In this document: positions 1-4,428 of the stretch, piece by piece | Position numbering within the stretch: position 1 is the first letter of the stretch | Layout: each line of letters starts with the position of its first letter | Source: JADJEI01 sp035328465 | Lineage (GTDB): Bacteria; Bacteroidota; Ignavibacteria; Ignavibacteriales; Ignavibacteriaceae | Assembly (NCBI GenBank): GCA_035328465.1 | Contig: DAOLIQ010000122.1 | Span: 1-7,390, forward strand | Length of the DNA stretch: 7,390 nt | Direction of reading: 5' to 3' | Made by a program: the position numbers and the translations under genes | Notes under the pieces: model-generated | Databases searched by the model: none | What the model saw: the letters and a program-made list of their open reading frames with translations, nothing else | Told to the model about the DNA's origin: nothing

Positions 1-21
1 TACATAGCTTAATCAGGGAAC

Positions 22-63
22 CGCCCGGGAAAGGGGTGTAATCTTTCCCGGGTGTCTTTTTTT
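22..63 (+). terminator. Rho-independent terminator of a plus-strand gene left of the window
   Basis: A perfect 9-bp stem, CCCGGGAAA (24-32) with TTTCCCGGG (44-52), encloses an 11-base loop. A wobble pair and a C-G pair (22-23 with 53-54) extend it to 11 bp. It is followed at 56-63 by a T-rich run, CTTTTTTT. A GC-rich stem followed by a T-tract is the classic intrinsic terminator, and the T-tract lies on the plus strand. It should therefore end a plus-strand transcript entering from the left, which would converge on the minus-strand genes of this window. On the minus strand the stem has no following T-tract. Confidence 0.75.
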
Positions 64-64
64 G

Positions 65-94
65 CTTACTTTTTTGGACAAGCAAAAAAGTAAG
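65..94. terminator. 12-bp palindrome just after the 397-residue gene, possible terminator
   Basis: CTTACTTTTTTG (65-76) pairs perfectly with CAAAAAAGTAAG (83-94) across a six-base loop. It begins four bases past the stop codon of the minus-strand gene that ends at 99, so its position suits a 3'-end signal. On the minus strand the hairpin is followed by A residues rather than T, so it is not a textbook intrinsic terminator. It may stabilise the 3' end, or work with the neighbouring GC-rich hairpin as a two-sided termination block between converging genes. Confidence 0.5.
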
Positions 95-98
95 AATA

Positions 99-1292
99 TT
101 AAAATTCCGAAACCTTCCTGGAGAGTTTCAGCAGAAGACTCTTCATCTTTTCCTTAGTGACCACCGAAATATTAAACCCTTCATTATAGGTATTATTATT
201 CGACAAGCTCTCCCGCCGGTTGGTCCTGAAATTCCTGGCCACCCTCTCCATCAGCTCTGTATAATTGGTATTAATGATCACATCATCCAACAACAACCGA
301 GCGCCTAATGCGAGGTCTGGGACAGTTAATGTTACATGCACCTTCTTAACCTTATCTTTCGCCACATCCCTGGTCATTGGTAAAGGAAGTGTCAGCTGAT
401 GCTTTTTGTTCAGGTAATGCAGATCTTCAGCTATCCAGAAAACGAGCTGGTCCCTGATAGATTCAAGATGAGGAAGATAAACGCAATTGGGTTTCACAAT
501 TCGCTGGTTAAGTACTTTTATTTGCCAGCTGTAAAATTCCACCAGGTCAGCCACATTCTTTCGTTCAGAAGCTTCCTCCTTCAATTTCAGTATATAGTAG
601 TTATAAAAAAGTACCGAATTAAAATTCAGATAAAACAATTTTTCGCTGATAATATTTTCAGGGTCCTTGTCTTTCTGTTTTAATATCTCAAGCAATGATG
701 TTTGTAACGCCTGCAGGTAACTTAGGTCTCTAAAGCTAAAATCATTCTCTGGTAGTAAAAAGTACTCAAAGGGTTCGCAGATCAGTTCGGTAAAAGCTGC
801 ATTGGTCTTCACCTGCACTAACCACTTTTTAATAAGTTTTAGGTTACGTTCAATACCAGGTTCAGCTTTCCACTTATATGCATTCGGCAGCTTGGCAGCA
901 TATGCAAAGTAGGTAGGGTAATTCTCTTGTAAGCAATTCAATAATTCATGCAGTGCCTGGTAGGCAGTTTTATAAACCTTATCCACCCCGGTTTCTCTTC
1001 CGGTCACATGTATACCCTCAACATTTTTTGGAAGCAGGTAGTCCAGCACAGTATCAAGCAACCTGGTTAATCCTGATTGCTGAAGTTCAATGTAAGCATG
1101 CCGCAGGTTATCTTCAGAAAATCCGTTGATGCATTTACGCATCCTCTTCCGAACTCTTTCCTTCTCACTAACAACAAAATCATTCCACTCCCGAATTCGC
1201 ATCTCTTCAGGCTTATTCACAAGGGCCAGCTTAGGATGAAGGCTTTCTGAGATGAGGTCATCCAATGCCTCCAATTCATAGTGTAACGACAT
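99..1292 (-). CDS. Conserved-looking Bacteroidota hypothetical protein, 397 residues
   Basis: I do not recognise a named family with confidence. The protein is soluble, with no signal peptide or membrane segment, and it is mostly helical and rich in charged residues, Leu and Tyr. It starts at an ATG (1292-1290). The last 80 residues or so (about 318-397) form a compact basic module that runs from KVHVTLTVPDLALGARLLLD to the C-terminus, with NYTELMERVARNF and FRTNRRES in the middle. From memory, this resembles the C-terminal segment of uncharacterised Bacteroidota proteins often seen near RteC-type genes, and a helix-turn-helix-like role is possible. That resemblance is low confidence. The middle part (about 215-295: FYLNFNSVLFYNYY, then VEFYSWQIKVLNQRI) is aromatic-rich. 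The gene follows the kinase gene by 67 bases on the same strand, so co-transcription is plausible. I saw no convincing promoter in that gap. Confidence 0.85.
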   Translation of the reverse strand: MSLHYELEALDDLISESLHPKLALVNKPEEMRIREWNDFVVSEKERVRKRMRKCINGFSEDNLRHAYIELQQSGLTRLLDTVLDYLLPKNVEGIHVTGRETGVDKVYKTAYQALHELLNCLQENYPTYFAYAAKLPNAYKWKAEPGIERNLKLIKKWLVQVKTNAAFTELICEPFEYFLLPENDFSFRDLSYLQALQTSLLEILKQKDKDPENIISEKLFYLNFNSVLFYNYYILKLKEEASERKNVADLVEFYSWQIKVLNQRIVKPNCVYLPHLESIRDQLVFWIAEDLHYLNKKHQLTLPLPMTRDVAKDKVKKVHVTLTVPDLALGARLLLDDVIINTNYTELMERVARNFRTNRRESLSNNNTYNEGFNISVVTKEKMKSLLLKLSRKVSEF

Positions 1293-1359
1293 AGTTAGTT
1301 AGTTTCCGATCTAAAACTTACTTTCTATTCTCTGCTTGAACTTTTAACCAATATAATTT

Positions 1360-2007
1360 TTATACATTCTCCTCATTTAAAGGAATACAAATAAACAATT
1401 TGCATCCCTTTCCCGGTGCACTGGTGATTTCCATTTTCCCATCATAAGCATCTACACGGTTACAAATATTACTGAAGCCGATACCGATCAGTTTTTGCTC
1501 AGTTTTATTAAACCCCTTTCCATTGTCACTGATGATTAATTGTATTTCATCATTCACTAGCTGCAAACTGATCAAAGCAACCTTGGTTTCTGCATGCTTC
1601 AGAATATTGCTCGTTTGTTCCTGGATGATACGGTAAAACATTTGTTGTTGATCTGCAGATAGCATTTTTATTGCTTCATCACTAATATCGGTGGTTAACC
1701 TGATATCCTTTAATTCCAACATGCTGTTTGCAATTTCCTCAATGCACCTTTCAAGTCCTTCATTTGTTACAATAAATGTAGTGAGCCTCTGGGTTAATAC
1801 CCTTATTTCTTCAATTGCCATACCCACATATTCATCAGCTTTGTCCAGGTGGTCAGACTGTTTATTCTTTTTCTCCAATGCAATATATAGTCTGGCGCTT
1901 ACCAGTAACTGGTTTACATTGTCATGCAGTTCAGCACCCAATCGGTTCCGTTCCTTTTCTTCCGCTTTTATGATAGCCCGGCTGATGATTCTTTGTTGCT
2001 GCATCAT
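1360..2007 (-). CDS. Sensor-less histidine kinase, HisKA_3 plus HATPase_c, 215 residues
   Basis: This is the cytoplasmic transmitter half of a NarL/DegS-type histidine kinase. The dimerisation and phosphoacceptor segment is at residues 14-45; its H-box ERNRLGAELHDNVNQ places the likely phosphorylated His at 28. The ATP-binding domain follows: N-box around EQTSNILKHAE (Asn134), G1 box SDNGKGF (Asp161), G2 box GIGFSNI (175-181) and a final SAPGKG turn (196-201). All expected catalytic boxes are present, so the enzyme looks intact. It lacks any transmembrane, PAS or other sensor region, and it has no neighbouring receiver-domain protein. Its ATG shares one base with the stop codon of the upstream RteC-domain gene (TAATG at 2009-2005). 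That fixes the start and implies translational coupling, so the RteC-domain protein may serve as its input partner. HisKA_3 kinases normally signal to LuxR-type response regulators, and none is in the window. Confidence 0.93.
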   Translation of the reverse strand: MMQQQRIISRAIIKAEEKERNRLGAELHDNVNQLLVSARLYIALEKKNKQSDHLDKADEYVGMAIEEIRVLTQRLTTFIVTNEGLERCIEEIANSMLELKDIRLTTDISDEAIKMLSADQQQMFYRIIQEQTSNILKHAETKVALISLQLVNDEIQLIISDNGKGFNKTEQKLIGIGFSNICNRVDAYDGKMEITSAPGKGCKLFICIPLNEENV

Positions 2008-2009
2008 TA
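2005..2009 (-). promoter_or_regulatory. TAATG stop-start overlap coupling two genes
   Basis: The TAA stop of the RteC-domain gene (2009-2007) and the ATG of the kinase gene (2007-2005) share one A. A second in-frame ATG follows directly (2004-2002). Such overlaps usually mean that a terminating ribosome restarts on the next gene, which gives near-stoichiometric amounts of the two proteins. No separate ribosome-binding site was evident. Confidence 0.85.
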
Positions 2010-2564
2010 AAATTCACTTTTAACGAGTAGTAATTTCTCTTGCACAAAAGCATGATACATCTGGTGTGCAAGCAACCCCCTTACTAAATGATCATGCGAT
2101 GAACAGAACTTTTTATCTGCATCATAAGTTACTGGTTGTACAGGCGGCACCCAATCAAGGCCAACTCTTACAAAGTAAATGCTGTCTAAGTACACAGCTT
2201 TACTTTCATAATATTGCACAAAATCTTTATTGCGGTCGCAGAATCGCCTGTATCTTTTCAATTCATCTCTCCAGAACTCCATCTGTATTTCTGCATTTTC
2301 AGGTACGAACAATGATACTTCAGCGATCATCGAATAATATTGTATCTGGCTGGTAAACTTGGGTTTAAGGTTCCTGAAAAAATTAATTTCATTAACCTGG
2401 GATGTAAAGAAAATATCATCAATACTCTTTTTTACCATCCCCCAATACTTACTGGCTATCCAGAAACAACTTTCAACCAGGTCAGTTTTATTTGGTTGCT
2501 TTTGTTTATCGGAAATCGCTGTTAGCATTTCATCATATAATTGTTCAAGTCCGGATTGCATCAC
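2007..2564 (-). CDS. Shortened RteC-domain protein, 185 residues
   Basis: RteC was described in the Bacteroides conjugative transposon CTnDOT, where it controls excision after tetracycline induction. Relatives are widespread in Bacteroidota chromosomes without that context. The family pattern visible here is EINFFRNLKPKF (59-70), QYYSMIAEVSLFVP (75-88), FWRDELKRYRRF (97-108) and FVQYYESKAVYLDSIYFVR (115-133), then a segment ending HLVRGLLAHQMYHAFVQEKL near 160-179. From memory, full-length RteC is close to 280 residues and carries a C-terminal DNA-binding part. This protein stops right after the N-terminal helical domain, so the DNA-binding part seems absent. The stop overlaps the start of a histidine kinase gene, suggesting a partner or input role rather than direct DNA binding. 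Two in-frame starts are adjacent, GTG at 2564 and ATG at 2561. The ATG is the likelier one and would give 184 residues. Confidence 0.82.
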   Translation of the reverse strand: MMQSGLEQLYDEMLTAISDKQKQPNKTDLVESCFWIASKYWGMVKKSIDDIFFTSQVNEINFFRNLKPKFTSQIQYYSMIAEVSLFVPENAEIQMEFWRDELKRYRRFCDRNKDFVQYYESKAVYLDSIYFVRVGLDWVPPVQPVTYDADKKFCSSHDHLVRGLLAHQMYHAFVQEKLLLVKSEF

Positions 2565-2586
2565 ATTTTATGAGTTTGTTTTAATT

Positions 2587-2615
2587 TAAAATAAGGGGAA
2601 GTCTCCACTTCCCCT
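2587..2615 (-). terminator. Hairpin plus T-rich tract just upstream of the RteC-domain gene
   Basis: AGGGGAAGT (2594-2602) pairs perfectly with ACTTCCCCT (2607-2615) across a four-base loop. Read on the minus strand, the stem is followed by TATTTTAAA, a short T-rich tract. This has the form of an intrinsic terminator oriented with the genes, but it ends only about 25 bases before the RteC-domain start codon. It could end the LytTR transcript, with the next transcript starting very close to the gene, or it could act as a conditional attenuator in the leader of the RteC-kinase transcript. The T-tract is interrupted, so efficiency is uncertain. Confidence 0.55.
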
Positions 2616-2669
2616 CGTAACTAGAACTGACTGCCTTTTAATCAGCGTATATGAAACTCAACTAACTGC

Positions 2670-2707
2670 CGTCATTGCTATCGTCATTGCGAGGCACGAA
2701 GCAATCC
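2670..2707 (+). repeat. GTCATTGC dispersed-repeat-like element
   Basis: CGTCATTGC occurs twice, at 2670-2678 and 2682-2690. The second copy continues as GAGGCACGAAGCAATC, placing ATTGC (2686-2690) opposite GCAAT (2701-2705) as a 5-bp inverted pair. From memory, strings of this CGTCATTGCGAGG...GAAGCAATC type are a common intergenic repeat in many bacterial genomes. Another GCAATC lies at 2721-2726, perhaps the end of the same element. Copy number in this genome cannot be judged from one window. Confidence 0.55.
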
Positions 2708-2745
2708 ATGCTACAGAGCCGCAATCTCCTTCTGCTTAAACATCA

Positions 2746-2837
2746 TTCCTCCTGGGCTGAGAAGATGCCGGGTCCTGAGCTTAATCGAAGGAACACCGGC
2801 TCAACTCATCCGTTTCAAAGTTAAAATCCAGGAGGAA
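2746..2837. repeat. Inverted repeat with 10-bp arms enclosing a second stem-loop
   Basis: TTCCTCCTGG (2746-2755) and CCAGGAGGAA (2828-2837) are exact reverse complements, 72 bases apart. Inside, GCCGG (2767-2771) pairs with CCGGC (2796-2800), and TCCT (2773-2776) pairs with AGGA (2789-2792), giving a bulged hairpin. The inner TCCTGAGCTTAATCGAAGGA resembles, from memory, another widely dispersed intergenic repeat string. It may be a small non-autonomous repeat unit or a structured RNA element. No transposase is present and no flanking target duplication was identified. Confidence 0.45.
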
Positions 2838-2946
2838 GTAGAAACAACCTCCGTTGGTGCTGTATACCACCAGCATGAGAAAAATCTAAAGTTCAAACTC
2901 TGTTTACAAAACATATTTATACTAATGACTTTTGTCATCGTGCCTG

Positions 2947-2963
2947 TCCCGCTTATTGCGGGA
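2947..2963. repeat. Small hairpin 18 bases after the LytTR gene
   Basis: TCCCGC (2947-2952) pairs with GCGGGA (2958-2963) over a five-base loop. An adjoining ATGAC (2925-2929) pairs with GTCAT (2934-2938). Both lie just past the LytTR stop on the minus strand, where a 3'-end signal would be expected, but neither is followed by a T-tract on that strand. They may protect the 3' end of the LytTR mRNA or be part of the repeat cluster in this gap. Confidence 0.35.
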
Positions 2964-2980
2964 AACGTTAGTGAAGGATC

Positions 2981-3412
2981 TCATTCTACATCCATTTCTT
3001 CCCCTTCCAATACAAACGCTGCATCTGATTTAATTTTACTAATTCTGCCAGTCATTCCAGGCACGAAGATGACAGCTTCTCTTAAAGTTTTTCTATAGTA
3101 CTTCCCCAATGGGAGTTCTTTAGTTTTCGCTAAACCCAAAAAAGCTTTTTCTTCCGGTGGCTGTTGTAACCATACAGTAAAATTGTCAAAGGCCTTCACA
3201 CGGTAAAGAGAAACAAAATAAGATTTATGTATTCGACAAAATTGCTCCTTTGGCAAATAATTTTTCACAATACTCATCCGCGTCAAAACCAGGTAGGTTT
3301 TAGATTCTGTAACCATCTGCATATAATTACGTCTGGATCTGATGAAAATCAATTCATCGTAATTAACTTTTTCATACTTTCCATCACAACGAACAAAAAA
3401 GAATCCTTGCAT
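2981..3412 (-). CDS. LytTR-domain DNA-binding regulator without a receiver domain, 143 residues
   Basis: The protein is essentially one LytTR domain, the beta-type DNA-binding fold of AlgR/AgrA/LytR regulators. Hallmarks are FFVRCDGKYEKVNYDELIFI (5-24), RRNY (27-30), where the family usually has an Asn-Tyr after a short acidic stretch, then LPKEQFCRIHKSYFVSL (53-69, matching the FxRIHrSyiVN signature), and near residues 95-110 the closing LPLGKYYRKTL. The N-terminus starts inside the fold, so there is no phosphorylation receiver. A tail of about 30 residues after the domain ends in an acidic EGEEMDVE. It starts at an ATG (3412-3410). It lies 159 bases after the exported small-protein gene and 416 bases before the RteC-domain gene, so it is probably its own transcript. 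It might regulate either flank. It is not an obvious partner of the HisKA_3 kinase because it lacks the phosphoacceptor Asp. Confidence 0.88.
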   Translation of the reverse strand: MQGFFFVRCDGKYEKVNYDELIFIRSRRNYMQMVTESKTYLVLTRMSIVKNYLPKEQFCRIHKSYFVSLYRVKAFDNFTVWLQQPPEEKAFLGLAKTKELPLGKYYRKTLREAVIFVPGMTGRISKIKSDAAFVLEGEEMDVE

Positions 3413-3526
3413 ATTCTAAACCTTGGAAATAGTTAACTGCTGGAACACTATATGCATTTACCCAACTTAACGTGTTATCCGTTACCCAGACCAAGTTACA
3501 TGCCCGGTCTAGTTAATCTTTACATT

Positions 3527-3571
3527 TAAGAAAGAAACAGCGGCTCAATTGTGAAGCTTACCTATGCCGCT
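3527..3571 (-). terminator. Possible terminator after the exported small-protein gene
   Basis: AGCGGC (3539-3544) pairs with GCCGCT (3566-3571) around a 21-base loop, which itself contains an imperfect palindrome GTGAAGCTTAC. On the minus strand the stem is followed by TGTTTCTTTCTTAA, a T-rich but interrupted tract. It starts directly after the stop codon of the gene ending at 3572. It fits a weak intrinsic terminator for the operon that begins with the SusD-like gene. The long loop and broken T-tract keep confidence moderate. Confidence 0.45.
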
Positions 3572-3928
3572 TTAGTAGTCTTCATAATAAAAATGGCCAA
3601 CGTATGAGGTTATCACTTCAGGATGATTAAATGTATTTACATCTATGTAGTAATTGCCATTTCCCATATCTACCATACCGTTCGAAGGATATGTTCCCTC
3701 GACAAGTACTTGACATGGCTCTTGATAGTATGTTGCTCCTTCACATGTATGATACCAAACACTTTTCAAATCCTTAAGATAATAGCGAGTTACTCCGTAC
3801 TGCGGATATGTGATTGTTATAACCCCGTAACTAGTTCCGGTTGTAACCTTTTTTGATTTTGTAGTAAAAGAACTTAAACAAACAAACAACATCGCAATTA
3901 TTGCGGAAAATAATTTCATCTTTTTCAT
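3572..3928 (-). CDS. Exported tyrosine-rich small protein with one cysteine pair, 118 residues
   Basis: I do not recognise a family. The N-terminus is a Sec-type signal: MKKMK, a hydrophobic stretch (6-18) and a polar LSSFTTKS, with cleavage probably near 20-24. Cys17 sits inside the hydrophobic core with no convincing lipobox, so lipidation is unlikely. The mature part of about 95 residues has 15 tyrosines, often paired (YY at 49-50, 67-68, 93-94, 114-115), and exactly two cysteines, Cys62 and Cys72, in HTCEGATYYQEPC. These could form a single disulfide. Beta-rich stretches with Gly and Asn suggest a small beta-fold. It is the last gene of the SusD-thioredoxin-MauE series, 46 bases after the MauE-like gene. 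Small exported proteins with a cysteine pair often sit next to MauE-like genes in Bacteroidota (recalled; the DUF6520-type peptides are an example), so it may be the redox client of its neighbours. That role is inferred. Confidence 0.78.
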   Translation of the reverse strand: MKKMKLFSAIIAMLFVCLSSFTTKSKKVTTGTSYGVITITYPQYGVTRYYLKDLKSVWYHTCEGATYYQEPCQVLVEGTYPSNGMVDMGNGNYYIDVNTFNHPEVITSYVGHFYYEDY

Positions 3929-3974
3929 ATCATTAATTTTAATTTTAACACCTACTCTTTTTCAGGTTTTCGGC

Positions 3975-4403
3975 TTACCCTGGTATTACATGCTTTTTGT
4001 TTTTATGTTGAAATATTCCAATTATTGATATACTGCTAAAGAATATATTTAGAATCAGTTGCTGCTTCCAAGAAAGCCCTGATACAATTCCCCCACATGA
4101 ACAAGGTATCCTTTCAAAATACTTAAGTAAAATCAAAGCAGTGTATGCTGTAAAAAGTAACAGTACAATCAAGGAAATATAAAAGGCAACTAAATTTGTC
4201 CTATCGAAGAGCAAACAAATTGCAATTATTATTTCAAGCGGTGGTAATCCCCAAATTATTATATTAATTAACCATTTAGGTAATGGTTGAGTCTTTATCT
4301 CAAGAACATATTTTGAGAAATCAATGAATTTACTAGCCCCCGCATATACAAAAAGCAAGATCAATAACGAGCTGATTAGTGTAATAGTTACCTTATTTTT
4401 CAT
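3975..4403 (-). CDS. MauE/DoxX-type redox-associated inner-membrane protein, 142 residues
   Basis: This is a small integral membrane protein with four predicted helices, at about residues 5-24, 45-66, 71-93 and 113-131. Family marks are FVYAGASKFIDF (18-29), QPLP (39-42), GLPPLEIIIA (52-61) and the redox motif PCSCGGI (100-106), a CxC pair facing one side of the membrane before helix four. LSWKQQLILN (110-119) matches the usual family pattern, with Gln where a His is common. MauE itself is needed with the thioredoxin-like MauD to make the disulfide-rich small subunit of methylamine dehydrogenase. Bacteroidota relatives are annotated as redox-associated, with unknown substrates. The start ATG lies 25 bases after the stop of the thioredoxin-fold gene, so the two are almost surely co-transcribed, and the likely partner is that CGGC protein. 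Confidence 0.87.
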   Translation of the reverse strand: MKNKVTITLISSLLILLFVYAGASKFIDFSKYVLEIKTQPLPKWLINIIIWGLPPLEIIIAICLLFDRTNLVAFYISLIVLLLFTAYTALILLKYFERIPCSCGGIVSGLSWKQQLILNIFFSSISIIGIFQHKNKKHVIPG

Positions 4404-4428
4404 GGCTAAATGTTCAACATCTTTTAAA

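Larger units (their letters stand above)
2565..2980. other. 416-base intergenic region with repeats and hairpins
   Basis: No credible gene was found between the LytTR gene and the RteC-domain gene. From high to low coordinates the region holds a 6-bp CCCGC-type hairpin (2947-2963) and an ATGAC/GTCAT hairpin (2925-2938). Next comes a long-armed inverted repeat enclosing a second stem-loop (2746-2837), then a GTCATTGC repeat-like element (2670-2707), and last a terminator-like hairpin (2587-2615). The density of inverted repeats is far above that in the other gaps. It suggests dispersed-repeat insertion or RNA-level regulation. I could not find a confident Bacteroidota-type promoter (TTG about 20 bases before TAnnTTTG) here. 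Confidence 0.6.

Noticed and set aside
1..12. Tail of a plus-strand gene ending with an in-frame TAA at 10-12
   Set aside because: Only four codons are visible, so a coding frame cannot be distinguished from chance, although the terminator at 22-63 implies some plus-strand transcript.
399..683. Plus-strand open frame of 94 codons
   Set aside because: It is a shadow on the opposite strand of the 397-residue gene. Its composition is Phe/Ile-rich and low complexity, with no domain.
1293..1359. Possible promoter with TTGG and TAAGTTTT before the 397-residue gene
   Set aside because: The spacing between the two boxes is about 28 bases, longer than the roughly 20 expected for the Bacteroidota sigma factor. 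The TTTG element is also imperfect.
2708..2824. Plus-strand open frame of about 38 codons starting MLQSRNLL
   Set aside because: It is antisense to the direction of all genes here and is made of repeat-like sequence, with no sign of selection.
2781..2876. Minus-strand open frame of 31 codons (begins MLVVYSTNGG) in the intergenic region
   Set aside because: It lies within the inverted-repeat element, has no ribosome-binding or neighbour support, and resembles no family I know. A length of 31 codons is expected by chance.
99..3412. Integrative conjugative element suggested by the RteC domain
   Set aside because: No integrase, mobilisation, tra or tetQ-like gene and no attachment-site repeats are in view. 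RteC-domain proteins are also common outside such elements.
3488..3510. AGACC/GGTCT inverted repeat as an operator for the LytTR protein
   Set aside because: Five-base arms with a 13-base loop are weak, and LytTR proteins usually bind spaced direct repeats. No clear pair of these was found.
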